From NCBI GenBank assembly GCA_028280025.1, contig JANQMO010000055.1, forward strand, positions 1 through 64,000: a DNA stretch of 64,000 nucleotides. The letters run 5' to 3'. The stretch comes from Chlorobium sp. (GTDB lineage Bacteria; Bacteroidota; Chlorobiia; Chlorobiales; Chlorobiaceae). Made by a program: the position numbers and the translations under genes. Shown piece after piece: positions 42,035-51,759 of the stretch. The notes under the pieces are model-generated. The model had not been told where the DNA came from. It saw nothing but the letters and a program-made list of their open reading frames with translations, and searched no databases. The first letter of the stretch is position 1. Every line of letters starts with the position of its first letter.

Positions 42035-44353
42035 GTGATCGACGAAACTATAGTGCATTGGGATAAGATAAAGCATAAATACAATGACATTAAGATAAAA
42101 CTGAAGGAGTCGTTGCTTCTCTGGTATGCAAGGGGCTGGCAGCGTGTCTATTTCCTGAAAAACTGGTTTTTCAATGTTAATTCGAACTATGGCGTTAGGT
42201 TTGGACTGCTATTTCTCGCTTTGCTTATAGTGACAAGTGCTGTATTTATTCCGACACTTCAGAGTTATTTCGAACCATATTTTTCCGAACCAGATCGACT
42301 CGACTTAATTAGAGCGCTTTTCCTTAGTCTTGGTGGTGCTTTGATCGGTGCAACCGCGATTGCATTTTCGCTCATTATGTTTGCAATGCAAGTTAATGTT
42401 GAACGAATGCCGCATGGCTTATTCAGGAAATTCAGCTCAGATGTGAAGCTGCTTGGCGCTTTTGCTGCGACATTCTCGTTGGCAGCTATCATCACAGGGC
42501 TATCACTAATACCCGACAAGTTCTGGGTGCCCGGTGCTGCTGTTACATCAGTTTGGTGTTCTTTGTTAATTATCTTGCTATTTGTACTTGCGTATCGTAG
42601 AGCACTTGCTTTGATTAGCCCTACTACGCAATTGGGATTGGTCGTGGCTGATACGAAAAAGAATTTCAAAATATGGGACAAAGCTTTAAAGCGGACGATT
42701 CCGATTGTTCGAAAAAGCGCAAAAAATGAAAAACAATATGAGGCAATGAGAAGTAATTACGACATGGATCGTGTTGCCTATTTCCAGCTGCATCCAACTT
42801 GGACAACATCAGCTGAGAAAGCAATTTCTTACTGCATTACATTTTCAAGGCGCTATGCAGAACAGGGGGATCACGAGGTTTCAAGAGTTGCACTTAATGG
42901 AATAGTTGCAATCAATGCTTTGTATATTAAAACAAAAGGAAAAACATTCTTCCCAAACAACCCCTTTTTTGATAATCCGCTGGCGTCTGACAGCTTTCTA
43001 ACAAACACGCTTGAGCATTTGCGACAGAATGTGCAAGTCGCCATTTATAGAAAAGATGAGCAATTCATTGAGCAAAATCTGCAGAGTCTGTTACAGCTCA
43101 CAAAACTGTACCTATCAATTGATTATGGTGACAAGCATGCGATTCGGTCGCACGCACATCTGGTATCAAGCTATCTATCAAGTGCAGTAGAAAGTATTCT
43201 TCCACATGATATGGCTGATGTATTAATGGAAGGTGTATCTCTGCTTGGTAATGCGGCTCGGCTAATCCTTTCACAAGACAAGCCTGAATACACAGCTTCT
43301 ATCTCGGAGAAAATCGCACTGATAGCATGTACTGGTGCTGTTAATAAAAACTATCGTCCTGTAACCCAGGTGGCAGTAAAACAGCTCGCAAGTCTCACTT
43401 TCGATTTACTGCGAAGCAAGTCATGGAAAGTGCGTTATGCCATTAAAGAGGTGCGAGATGATGTAAAGCTGATTGCAGAAATATACCTCAAGATACCAGA
43501 TACGCCCCTAGCGAGCATACATAGCGCGAGCTTAGCACCTTACTATTCTGGAGCCAGCAACGATACACTAAGGTCGTGGCTGACTGATTTAACAAATGCT
43601 TTATTAAAAGCAGAATCCAATGACGAAGTAGCACAGCGAGTTATTGGTCATATAGTGGAGTGGGCGGACGAGCTTTATCGAACTGAAAAAGAATTATTAT
43701 TGCTGGCGATTAAGAAAAGATCTCCATTCACGTTCGATTTAGTCCACTGGATTGTGCATGTCACAAAAATACTCCTCGCTGTTTCTTGTGCAGATGTTTG
43801 TGATGATCGTAATAGAGACAAGCTAAGACGATCGGCTCATAGGCTGATTTACGTGCTTTCATGGATTCCTGATGATGAAGAAACAATCAAATATATAGAA
43901 ACGTACCGTGTCGCCGATAATATATTTGAGACTTCATTAGACGCACATATGCGTGGTTGCGATAATGAGGCCCTAGAAATTCGAGACCTATTTCTCAACT
44001 GGATGTACAAGGCAGGCAAATATCAGATCGGGTGGGCAACCTTAGAAAAAGCATGTTGTGGTCTAGCATGCTTAAATCTCATTCTAGAGCTTCCTGATGA
44101 GAAGCTATTGGCTGAAATCGATACATATCTTAATAAAGAAGGCGCGCCCAGTTTTGATATTCGATCAAGAGCGGCCTCTGATTTACATAAAGAAGCAGAA
44201 AAATATCGTATGGAGTATGGGCATGATGCAATAGACATTGCTATGACGAAAGTCGACCAAGCAAGGCTCAGAGTCTTACTGCGTGAAATAGCAGACCATT
44301 TATGCCCTGAAATCGATAACACCGAATCGACTGAAGATACGGCTGAATACTGA
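42035..44353 (+). CDS. DUF2254-like membrane protein (772 aa)
   Basis: Not assigned to a characterised family. The N-terminal 190 residues hold four hydrophobic segments (about 52-74, 95-120, 138-158 and 168-188), with a pattern recalling DUF2254 membrane proteins (GALIGATAIAFSLIMFAMQ). The remaining 580 residues are soluble and mostly helical, with no catalytic motif seen, possibly a repeat-like scaffold. Start is GTG 42035. Composition is moderately AT-rich and unlike the GC-rich restriction locus that follows. A role in the neighbouring defence genes is possible but unproven. Confidence 0.6.
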   Translation: MIDETIVHWDKIKHKYNDIKIKLKESLLLWYARGWQRVYFLKNWFFNVNSNYGVRFGLLFLALLIVTSAVFIPTLQSYFEPYFSEPDRLDLIRALFLSLGGALIGATAIAFSLIMFAMQVNVERMPHGLFRKFSSDVKLLGAFAATFSLAAIITGLSLIPDKFWVPGAAVTSVWCSLLIILLFVLAYRRALALISPTTQLGLVVADTKKNFKIWDKALKRTIPIVRKSAKNEKQYEAMRSNYDMDRVAYFQLHPTWTTSAEKAISYCITFSRRYAEQGDHEVSRVALNGIVAINALYIKTKGKTFFPNNPFFDNPLASDSFLTNTLEHLRQNVQVAIYRKDEQFIEQNLQSLLQLTKLYLSIDYGDKHAIRSHAHLVSSYLSSAVESILPHDMADVLMEGVSLLGNAARLILSQDKPEYTASISEKIALIACTGAVNKNYRPVTQVAVKQLASLTFDLLRSKSWKVRYAIKEVRDDVKLIAEIYLKIPDTPLASIHSASLAPYYSGASNDTLRSWLTDLTNALLKAESNDEVAQRVIGHIVEWADELYRTEKELLLLAIKKRSPFTFDLVHWIVHVTKILLAVSCADVCDDRNRDKLRRSAHRLIYVLSWIPDDEETIKYIETYRVADNIFETSLDAHMRGCDNEALEIRDLFLNWMYKAGKYQIGWATLEKACCGLACLNLILELPDEKLLAEIDTYLNKEGAPSFDIRSRAASDLHKEAEKYRMEYGHDAIDIAMTKVDQARLRVLLREIADHLCPEIDNTESTEDTAEY

Positions 44354-44556
44354 GAATCATCATACAGCAAGCATCTCAAGCGGTTGCATATAACGCGCTG
44401 CTTAGCAAAACGTTCCTGTGTGCTGCACGGTTTCTCTACTCTTTTTCGCCAGGCGGTATAACTGCGAACCAGTCGGTTTAGGGTTAACAGGGGTGAGCCG
44501 CGCGGGCGAAGCTTGCGGAGCCGGGGCGGCGTCAGGAATATCGATAAGGACAATAC

Positions 44557-46839
44557 ATGCTGAAACTGACTGATCAGGAAAAACAGGAGATTGTGCGCTT
44601 TATCGAGGCGGGCAAGGAGTTGCCGGAGAAGTATCGCTTTCTGCTGTTTGAGGACAAGCGGGAGGTGGAGCTGGTCTGGAACGGGAAGACGAACGAGGTC
44701 TGCAATATCGTGCTGCCCTTCCAGACTATAGAGCAGGTGGACGAGCCGCGGGCGGAGAAGCCGGTTGACACTGCGGCGCAGATGGATCTCTTTTCGACCG
44801 ATGCGCGGGGGCGACAGCTCAAGGGCTGGACGAACAAGCTGATCTGGGGCGACAACAAGCTAATCCTTTCCAGCCTCAAGAACGGGCCGCTGCGCGAGGA
44901 GATCGAAGCGCAGGGCGGGCTGAAGCTGATCTACATCGACCCGCCCTTCGATGTGGGCGCGGATTTCTCCATGGATATCGAGATCGGTGGCGACACCTTC
45001 ACCAAGAAACCCAACATCCTCGAGGAAATCGCTTACCGCGACACTTGGGGCAAGGGCGCCGATTCCTTCATCGCTATGATCTACGAACGACTCATCCTCA
45101 TGCGCGACCTCCTCGCCGAGGATGGGAGCATCTATGTGCATCTTGACTACCGTATGGTTCATAGTGTTCGGATAGTATTAGATGAAGTTTTTGGAGGCCC
45201 AGCTTACACGAACGAGATAATTTGGAAACGCTCGCTCCCACACAATGATCCGAAAAAGTTTGGTGCGACCCACGACTCCATTCTTTACTATCGGAAATCA
45301 CCTGATCGCTTTCTTTTCAACCAGCAATTTACAGGACTCAGTGATTCGTATATTGAGTCACATTATTCGTCAATTGACGAAAACGGGAAACGATATCAGC
45401 TGACATCTCTTGCAGCTACGGGTCCCGGTCCAGAGAGAAGGTTCGGTGACAAAGTCATGGCTCCGCCAAAAGGGAACCACTGGCGTTATTCGCAGGACCG
45501 AATTGACGCTTTAATGATGGAAGGTCGAATTATTTTTACATCAACTGGGAGGCCACGATACAAACGTTATCTTGATGAGGCACAAGGCCCTGCTTTACAG
45601 AGTATTTGGAGTGATGTATTACCCGTAAATTCGCAAGCTGCAGAGCGTATTGACTACCCAACCCAAAAGCCCGAAGCCCTGCTCGAACGCATCATCAAAG
45701 CCTCCTCAAATAATGGTGACCTCATAGCCGATTTCTTTTGTGGTTCGGGCACGACGGCGGCGGTGGCGGAAAAGCTTGGGCGGAAGTGGATTTGCACGGA
45801 TCTGGGCAAGTTCGCCATCCATACCACGCGCAAGCGGATGATCGGGGTGCAGCGGCAGCTCAAGGCGGACGGTCAGGACTACCGCGCCTTTGAAATCCTC
45901 AACCTCGGCAAGTACGAACGTCAGCATTTTGTTGGTGTCAACCCGAACCTGCGCGAGGAGGAGCAGCGGAAGCAACTGGCGCAGAAGGAAGCGGCCTTTC
46001 TCGACCTGATCCTGAAGGCCTACCGGGCGGAGAAAGTGGCACAATTCGAGAGCTTCCACGGCAAGCGGGGCGGGCGGCTGGTGGCGATCGGGCCGGTGAA
46101 CCTGCCGGTGACTCGGCTGTTCGTGGAGGAAATCATTCTGGAGTGCCGCAAGAAGCACATCACCAAGGTGGATATCCTTGGCTTCGAGTTCGAAATGGGG
46201 CTGTTTCCCAACGTGCTCGACGAAGCGCGAGGCAAGGGCATCGACATCGCGCCCAAATACATCCCGGCGGAAGTCTTTGACAAGCGGGCGGTGGAGAAGA
46301 ACCAGGTGGTTTTTCATGACGTATCGTATATCGAGGTTAAACCACATGTGAAGAAGGGTAAGAATGGTCAGTCGGCGACGGTGGCGGTGGAGCTGACGGA
46401 TTTCTCGGTCTTCTACTCGCAGGACAGCATTGCCCAGGCAGAGGATGCGCTGGGCAAGACGAAGAAGGCGGGCAGCAGGATCGTGGTCGAGAAAGGACAG
46501 ATAGTGAAGCTGACCAAGGACAAGAAAGGTATACTTGCCCGTGAGGTTTTGACAAATCACTGGATCGACTGGATTGATTACTGGAGCGTTGATTTCGACT
46601 TCGAGAGCAAGCGGGAGATCATCCGCGTGCAGGATCCTGAGAGCGGCGAGACGCGCGAGGAATGGACCGGGGATTACATTTTCGAGAACGAGTGGCAGAG
46701 CTTCCGTACGAAAAAGGACCGTTCGCTGGAGCTGAAAAGCGTTGCGCATGAGGTGGCGCCGGGGCGATGCAAGATCGCGGTGAAGGTGGTGGACATCTTC
46801 GGCAACGATACGATGACGATTGTGGAGGTGACTGTATGA
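44557..46839 (+). CDS. mod: type III restriction-modification methyltransferase Mod (760 aa)
   Basis: Adenine-N6 DNA methyltransferase of the beta class and specificity subunit of a type III R-M system. The catalytic motif IYIDPPFDVG is near residue 125-134 and the AdoMet motif DFFCGSGTTAAVAEKLGR near 391-408; this order (IV before I) is the beta class. The target-recognition region lies between them. C-terminal 300 residues are typical for Mod. About 45140-45730 is markedly more AT-rich than the flanks, pointing to replacement of the recognition segment by recombination. The stop overlaps a small ORF (ATGA at 46836). Confidence 0.9.
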   Translation: MLKLTDQEKQEIVRFIEAGKELPEKYRFLLFEDKREVELVWNGKTNEVCNIVLPFQTIEQVDEPRAEKPVDTAAQMDLFSTDARGRQLKGWTNKLIWGDNKLILSSLKNGPLREEIEAQGGLKLIYIDPPFDVGADFSMDIEIGGDTFTKKPNILEEIAYRDTWGKGADSFIAMIYERLILMRDLLAEDGSIYVHLDYRMVHSVRIVLDEVFGGPAYTNEIIWKRSLPHNDPKKFGATHDSILYYRKSPDRFLFNQQFTGLSDSYIESHYSSIDENGKRYQLTSLAATGPGPERRFGDKVMAPPKGNHWRYSQDRIDALMMEGRIIFTSTGRPRYKRYLDEAQGPALQSIWSDVLPVNSQAAERIDYPTQKPEALLERIIKASSNNGDLIADFFCGSGTTAAVAEKLGRKWICTDLGKFAIHTTRKRMIGVQRQLKADGQDYRAFEILNLGKYERQHFVGVNPNLREEEQRKQLAQKEAAFLDLILKAYRAEKVAQFESFHGKRGGRLVAIGPVNLPVTRLFVEEIILECRKKHITKVDILGFEFEMGLFPNVLDEARGKGIDIAPKYIPAEVFDKRAVEKNQVVFHDVSYIEVKPHVKKGKNGQSATVAVELTDFSVFYSQDSIAQAEDALGKTKKAGSRIVVEKGQIVKLTKDKKGILAREVLTNHWIDWIDYWSVDFDFESKREIIRVQDPESGETREEWTGDYIFENEWQSFRTKKDRSLELKSVAHEVAPGRCKIAVKVVDIFGNDTMTIVEVTV

Positions 46840-46973
46840 AGCTACCGGGATTTTATCCGCAGATTGCGCAGATGGACGCAGATTTTTTATTTCCATTTCC
46901 GTGGAATTCGACGGGGTTGAGTGCGGGTAACCGTGTGGAATCCGAGGCGGTTGGCATAGGGGCGAAGATATGA
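46836..46973 (+). CDS. short ORF bridging mod and rhuM, carrying a translated repeat (45 aa)
   Basis: The frame begins ATGA over the mod stop and ends ATGA over the rhuM start, so all three are coupled. It reads MKLPGFYPQIAQMDADFLFP then a Pro/Gly/Ser-rich tail. The YPQIAQMDADF part is the translated dispersed repeat seen also at 48001-48033. It is probably not a real protein, just an insertion that keeps the frame open. Confidence 0.3.
   Translation: MKLPGFYPQIAQMDADFLFPFPWNSTGLSAGNRVESEAVGIGAKI
46854..46886 (+). repeat. dispersed 33-bp repeat, copy 1
   Basis: TATCCGCAGATTGCGCAGAT and following GGACGCAGATTTT. The same sequence is at 48001-48033 (one mismatch), and a shortened inverted copy is at 48402-48424. 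This repeat type is widely dispersed in diverse bacterial genomes, often near GxxExxY genes. Confidence 0.8.
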
Positions 46974-47986
46974 GCGCGGGTTTCGAACCGCCGGGCGGGG
47001 AAATCCTGCTGTATCAGACCTCCGACGGGGACGTGCGGGTGGAGTGCCTGTTTCGGGATGAAACGATTTGGCTGACTCAGAAGGCGATTGCCGCGTTGTT
47101 CGGGGCGGAGCGGTCCGTGGTGACCAAGCATCTGGGCAATATTTTTAAAGAGGGTGAGTTAGTTGAAGAATCAGTATGTGCAAAATTTGCACACACTGCC
47201 GCCGACGGAAAAAACTATGCGACGAAATACTACAATCTGGACGCAATTATCGCCGTGGGCTATCGCGTTAACAGTTACCAGGCAACGCAGTTCCGCATCT
47301 GGGCGACGAAAACCCTGAAGGAGTTCATCATCAAGGGGTTTGTGCTGGACGATGAGCGACTGAAACAGGGCGGGCAGTTGTTCGGCAAGGACTATTTTGA
47401 CGAGCTGCTGGAGCGCATCCGGGAAATCCGGGCCAGCGAACGGAGGTTTTACCAGAAGATCACCGACATTTATGCGCTGGCGGCCGACTACGACAAGGAT
47501 GCCCCGGTCACGCGCGACTTTTTTGCGTCCGTTCAAAACAAACTGCACTGGGCTATCACCGGGAAAACGGCGGCGGAAATCATCTATGATTCAGCGGACG
47601 CGCAACGCCCTCACATGGGGTTGACAACATGGAAGCAGGCTCCGGACGGCAAGGTGCTGAAATCCGATGCGGCCGTGGCCAAGAACTACCTGAATGAGGC
47701 GCATATCAAGGAACTGAACAGGATTGTTTCCGCCTATCTCGATCTGGCGGAAAACAACGCACAGCGCGGCATTTTGATGAAGATGGCGGACTGGGCCGGA
47801 TTTCTGGATCAGTTTCTGGAGCTGTCGCGCTACCCGATTCTGAAGGACAAGGGACGGGTCAGCGCATTGGAGGCCAAGCTGAAGGCGGAGCAGGAATACG
47901 AGGTGTTCCGCAAACAGCAGGATCGTGATTATCTTTCCGATTTCGACCGGGAAATCAAACGACTAAAAAGGGGGAATCGCGAATGA
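46970..47986 (+). CDS. rhuM: virulence RhuM-family protein (338 aa)
   Basis: RhuM-type protein of unknown biochemical function, often found inside restriction and other defence loci. Motifs: GEILLYQTSDGDVRVECLF then DETIWLTQKAIAALFGAERS near 30-45 with a helix-turn-helix-like segment; YNLDAIIAVGYRVNSYQATQFRIWAT near 85-110; and FFASVQNKLHWAITGKTAAEI near 185, typical of the family. Intact and full length. It lies between mod and res and overlaps the GxxExxY gene by ATGA. Confidence 0.88.
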   Translation: MSAGFEPPGGEILLYQTSDGDVRVECLFRDETIWLTQKAIAALFGAERSVVTKHLGNIFKEGELVEESVCAKFAHTAADGKNYATKYYNLDAIIAVGYRVNSYQATQFRIWATKTLKEFIIKGFVLDDERLKQGGQLFGKDYFDELLERIREIRASERRFYQKITDIYALAADYDKDAPVTRDFFASVQNKLHWAITGKTAAEIIYDSADAQRPHMGLTTWKQAPDGKVLKSDAAVAKNYLNEAHIKELNRIVSAYLDLAENNAQRGILMKMADWAGFLDQFLELSRYPILKDKGRVSALEAKLKAEQEYEVFRKQQDRDYLSDFDREIKRLKRGNRE

Positions 47987-48438
47987 ATTCGCAGAGTGAT
48001 TATCCACAGATTGCGCAGATGGACGCAGATTTTGAAAAAAGGGATGCACAGACGTATGCCATCATCGGCGCGGCAATGGCAGTGCATCGGGAGTTGGGAC
48101 ATGGGTTTCTTGAGGCAGTATATCAAGCGGCACTCGCACGGGAGTTCATGCTGCAGGGGATTCCGTTCGAGCGGGAGAAGCGTTTGCCCGTGAGCTACTG
48201 CGGCGAAGTCATTGCTGAGTATCAGGCGGATTTCGTCTGTTACGGAGAGGTGATCGTTGAGCTAAAAGCTATCCAAAAGATAGGTGGGGTAGAAGAATCA
48301 CAAGTCATCAACTATCTTAAAGCGACTGGCCTCCAACGCGGCCTTCTCCTCAACTTTGGCGCACCCGGCCTCCAGCACAAACGACTCGTCTTCAATCTGC
48401 GAAAATCTGCGCAATCTGCGGATAAACCATTTTTCTAA
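47983..48438 (+). CDS. GxxExxY-family protein (151 aa)
   Basis: Small protein with the eponymous motif G-x-x-E-x-x-Y in GHGFLEAVYQ near residues 36-45, then YQADFVCYGEVIVELKA near 80-97 with D and E-x-K in a PD-(D/E)xK nuclease-like order. Function unknown. Both ends are coded by the dispersed repeat (YPQIAQMDADF at the N-terminus, NLRKSAQSADK at the C-terminus), so the ancestral protein was probably shorter and starts near the RDAQTYAIIGAAM segment. Confidence 0.82.
   Translation: MNSQSDYPQIAQMDADFEKRDAQTYAIIGAAMAVHRELGHGFLEAVYQAALAREFMLQGIPFEREKRLPVSYCGEVIAEYQADFVCYGEVIVELKAIQKIGGVEESQVINYLKATGLQRGLLLNFGAPGLQHKRLVFNLRKSAQSADKPFF
48001..48033 (+). repeat. dispersed 33-bp repeat, copy 2
   Basis: Lies inside the 5' end of the GxxExxY gene and differs from copy 1 by one base. 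With the inverted partial copy at 48402-48424 it brackets the gene. Confidence 0.8.
48402..48424 (-). repeat. dispersed repeat, inverted partial copy
   Basis: AAAATCTGCGCAATCTGCGG and ATA, the complement of the two ends of copies 1 and 2 with the middle GGACGC portion missing. It forms the last codons of the GxxExxY gene. Confidence 0.7.
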
Positions 48439-48440
48439 TC

Positions 48441-51122
48441 ATGGCGCTGCATCCTGATTTTCCCGATTCCCCCCACGCGATCCTTGATCCCGAGGTGCGA
48501 TGGTTTCCGGCGGACGAGGCGCTGCGTGAAACGACAATGGATAAGCTGATGCCGCCGCTGGTGGCGCAGTTGCGCCGCAAGGTGAAGGAGTTCCGCGACG
48601 GTGGCTATGTGGACGCGAGCGAGACAAGCAAGAGCCTTCTCAACTGGTGGTTCAGGGAGCCGCACCTGCTGCCCGGCAAGGATACGATCATGGGCAGCTT
48701 CGAGTATTACTTTGCCCAGCGGGAAGCAATTGAGACGATCGTTTACCTGCACGATGTGATCGGGGCGAAAGACAAGTATGACCTGTTGCGCTTCGACAGC
48801 AGCGAGGCGGTTTCAGCGGGGATGTTCGACGAGAGCTGGCGGCGTTACGTGATCAAGATGGCGACAGGCAGCGGCAAGACCAAGGTGATGAGCCTGGCGC
48901 TTGCGTGGAGCTTTTACCATAAGCTGTATGAGCCGGACTCGGAGCTGGCACGGAACTTTCTGGTGATCGCGCCGAATATCATCGTGCTGGACCGGATCTA
49001 CCACGACTTCCAGGGACTGCGGATTTTCTTCGAGGACCCGGTGCTGCCGGACAACGGCTACGACGGGCGCAATTGGAGGGACGATTTCCAGCTCACCCTG
49101 CACAAGCAGGATGAGGTGAACGTGACGAGGGCGACGGGGAACATTTTCCTGACCAACATCCACCGGGTCTACTCGGGCGAGGAGATCATGCCCTCCCCCG
49201 AAGACGAGAACACAATGGACTACTTTCTCGGCAAGCGTCCAACAGGGGCTACAACGGATTCCAGGGTGGATTTGGGGATGATCGTGCGCGACATCGATGA
49301 ACTGATGGTACTCAACGACGAGGCGCACCACATCCACGACTCGAAGCTGGCGTGGTTCCAGTCGATCGAGGATATCCACAACCGCCTGCTGCAAAAGGGT
49401 GGAGCCTTGAGCCTGCAGGTGGACGTGACTGCCACGCCCAGGCACAACAACGGGGCGATCTTTGTGCAGACGGTTTCGGATTATCCGCTGGTGGAGGCGA
49501 TTTTCCAGAATGTGGTGAAACATCCGGTGCTGCCGGATGCGGCGAGCCGGGCCAAGCTTTCGGAGAAGCAAAGTGCGAAGTTCACCGAAAAGTATGCGGA
49601 TTATCTGGATCTGGGGGTGATCGAGTGGCGCAAAGCCTACGAAGAGCACCAGAAGATGGGCAAAAAGGCGATCCTCTTCGTGATGACTGATGACACCCGC
49701 AACTGCGACGAGGTGGCGGAGTATCTGGAGAACCGCTATCCCGACCTGAAGGGGGCTGTGCTGACGATCCACACGAAGAGCAACGGGGAAATCTCAGAAG
49801 CGGCCTCGGGCAAGGCGAAGGAAGAGCTGGAGCTGCTGCGCAAGCAGTCCAGTGAGATCGACTCGGGTGACAGTCCTTACAAAGCCATCGTCTCGGTGCT
49901 GATGCTCAAGGAAGGCTGGGATGTGCGCAACGTAACGACCATCGTCGGGTTGCGCGCCTACACGGCTATGAGCAACATCCTGCCGGAACAGACGCTGGGG
50001 CGCGGGCTGCGCAAGATGTATCCAGGCAGCGCGGAGGAGTATGTCAGCGTGGTGGGTACGGATGTCTTTATGGACTTCGTGGAAAGCATCCAGGCCGAGG
50101 GTGTCGAGCTGGAACGGCGGGAAATGGGCGCAGGCACCAGGCCGAAAACCCCGCTCATCGTGGAAGTGGACAACGAGAACGCCAACAAGGATATCGACGC
50201 GTTGGATATCGAGATTCCGGTGCTGACACCGCGGGTGTACCGGGAATACAAGAATCTGGCGGATCTCGATGCGGGACGCTTTCCCTTCCAGACTGTGGCG
50301 TACCAGGAGTTCAGTGAGGAGGAGCAGCGGGAGATCGTGTTCAAGGACATCACGACGGGAGATGTTACGCACACGACCGTGCTGGATAGCGCGGGGATCG
50401 CGGACTACCGGAGCGTGATCGGGTATTTCACCCAGACGATCATGAAGGAGCTGCGTCTTGTGAGCGGATACGACGTGTTGTATGGGAAAGTGAAGGGCTT
50501 TGTCGGTAGCGGCCTCTTCGGAAAGCCGGTGGATCTGGAGTCACCCAATGCGCTGCGAAATCTGTCGGAGTTGGCTGCCACCAGGACGGTCATCGAAACG
50601 TTCAAACAGGGGATCAATGAGCTGACGGTGCGGCACAAGGGTGATGCGGAAATTCGGGACAGTATCAAGCTGCGGAAGACACGGCCCTTCGTGGTGAAGG
50701 ATCAGGGGTACATGATTCCGAAGAAGTCGGTGTTCAACCGGGTGATCGGCGACAGTCCGTTCGAACTGGCGTTTGCCAATTTCCTCGAGCAGTGCCCCGA
50801 CGTGGCTTCTTACGCAAAGAACTATCTGGCCGTTCATTTCAAGTTGGATTATGTGAATGCCGACGGGGATATATCCAACTATTACCCGGACTTCATCGTC
50901 CGGTTAACGGATGGACGCGTTGTGATCGTCGAGACAAAGGGGCAGGAGGATCTTGATGTTCCGCCGAAAATGGAGCGGCTTCGTCAATGGTGCGAGGATG
51001 TGAATCAGGCCCAGCCAGATAACACGTATGATTTTCTGTTCGTGGGTAGTGATGGTTTTGCGAACTATAGGCCAAAGGATTTCAAGTATGCTATGAGGGT
51101 GTTTACTCAATACAGGTCATGA
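48441..51122 (+). CDS. res: type III restriction enzyme, Res subunit (893 aa)
   Basis: ATP-dependent helicase/translocase and endonuclease subunit. Q motif AQREAIETI near 92, Walker A MATGSGKTKVM near 140-150, motif II LNDEAHHIHDS near 291, TATPRHNNG near 332, and motif VI PEQTLGRGLRKMYP near 513-526. The C-terminal PD-(D/E)xK nuclease shows YPDFIVRLTDGRVVIVETKG near 815-834. All parts needed for type III cleavage are present. It starts 2 bp after the GxxExxY gene. GC is high, like the flanks of mod. Confidence 0.92.
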   Translation: MALHPDFPDSPHAILDPEVRWFPADEALRETTMDKLMPPLVAQLRRKVKEFRDGGYVDASETSKSLLNWWFREPHLLPGKDTIMGSFEYYFAQREAIETIVYLHDVIGAKDKYDLLRFDSSEAVSAGMFDESWRRYVIKMATGSGKTKVMSLALAWSFYHKLYEPDSELARNFLVIAPNIIVLDRIYHDFQGLRIFFEDPVLPDNGYDGRNWRDDFQLTLHKQDEVNVTRATGNIFLTNIHRVYSGEEIMPSPEDENTMDYFLGKRPTGATTDSRVDLGMIVRDIDELMVLNDEAHHIHDSKLAWFQSIEDIHNRLLQKGGALSLQVDVTATPRHNNGAIFVQTVSDYPLVEAIFQNVVKHPVLPDAASRAKLSEKQSAKFTEKYADYLDLGVIEWRKAYEEHQKMGKKAILFVMTDDTRNCDEVAEYLENRYPDLKGAVLTIHTKSNGEISEAASGKAKEELELLRKQSSEIDSGDSPYKAIVSVLMLKEGWDVRNVTTIVGLRAYTAMSNILPEQTLGRGLRKMYPGSAEEYVSVVGTDVFMDFVESIQAEGVELERREMGAGTRPKTPLIVEVDNENANKDIDALDIEIPVLTPRVYREYKNLADLDAGRFPFQTVAYQEFSEEEQREIVFKDITTGDVTHTTVLDSAGIADYRSVIGYFTQTIMKELRLVSGYDVLYGKVKGFVGSGLFGKPVDLESPNALRNLSELAATRTVIETFKQGINELTVRHKGDAEIRDSIKLRKTRPFVVKDQGYMIPKKSVFNRVIGDSPFELAFANFLEQCPDVASYAKNYLAVHFKLDYVNADGDISNYYPDFIVRLTDGRVVIVETKGQEDLDVPPKMERLRQWCEDVNQAQPDNTYDFLFVGSDGFANYRPKDFKYAMRVFTQYRS

Positions 51123-51285
51123 GCTTAAAAAAACAACTCAGCATAAGCATAGTAAAAGGTAATTATCGGGCAGAAGGAAAAAGGAAAGGGTAGAGAAGCG
51201 GTTACGGCATGTTGCATGGAAACACTGTTTGTTAAAAAAGCCTTAAATTGTATCAGTCAAAGGCAAAAACCAATCAGAAAGAGCT

Positions 51286-51756
51286 ATGTCAGACGTTGAA
51301 GAGAGACTCAAACGGGCGGGGATGAAGCTTCCTGAACCAGCGAGCCCTGCCGGTATATACGTTCCAGCCATTCAAAGCGGTTCTTTTGTCTATACTTCCG
51401 GCCAGCTTCCCCTGGTCAACGGAGAACTGTATGAAGAGGGAGGGAAGGGGAAAGTCAATGAAGTGAACCAGATGCAGGCGGCTAACGCCGCACGTATAGC
51501 ACTGCTCAATGCGCTCGCTGCCGTCAAGCAGGTTGTCGGTGATCTTGATTCCGTCAAAGAAGTCCTGAAACTGACGGTTTTTGTGGCGAGTGAATCGTTT
51601 TTTACCAACCAGCATATTGTCGCTAACGGAGCCTCATCGGTGCTCTACGAGGCGTTCGGAGAGAACGGCCGTCATGTAAGAAGCGCTGTCGGGGTAGCTG
51701 AACTGCCACTTGATGCAAGCGTGGAACTTGAGCTTGTTGTCGTCTGCGATTCCTGA
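51286..51756 (+). CDS. RidA-family protein (156 aa)
   Basis: YjgF/YER057c/UK114 fold; members hydrolyse reactive enamine/imine intermediates. The C-terminal half has LKLTVFVASESFFTNQHIVANGAS and VRSAVGVAELPLDASVELELVVV with the RxxVGVxxLPxxxxVE signature and the Arg that binds the substrate carboxylate. The N-terminus (MSDVEERLKRAGMKLPEPASPAGIY) and the extra length match the long RidA subgroup, whose exact substrate is less clear. Confidence 0.88.
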   Translation: MSDVEERLKRAGMKLPEPASPAGIYVPAIQSGSFVYTSGQLPLVNGELYEEGGKGKVNEVNQMQAANAARIALLNALAAVKQVVGDLDSVKEVLKLTVFVASESFFTNQHIVANGASSVLYEAFGENGRHVRSAVGVAELPLDASVELELVVVCDS

Positions 51757-51759
51757 ATG

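Noticed and set aside
44388..44480. Second attC-like site after the 772-aa gene (ATATAAC, complementary to GTTATAT at 39144)
   Set aside because: The 7-base AT-rich match can be chance; no inner stem or R' end could be placed.
44557..46839. Phase-variable simple repeat in mod
   Set aside because: No homopolymer or short tandem repeat tract of the needed length was seen.
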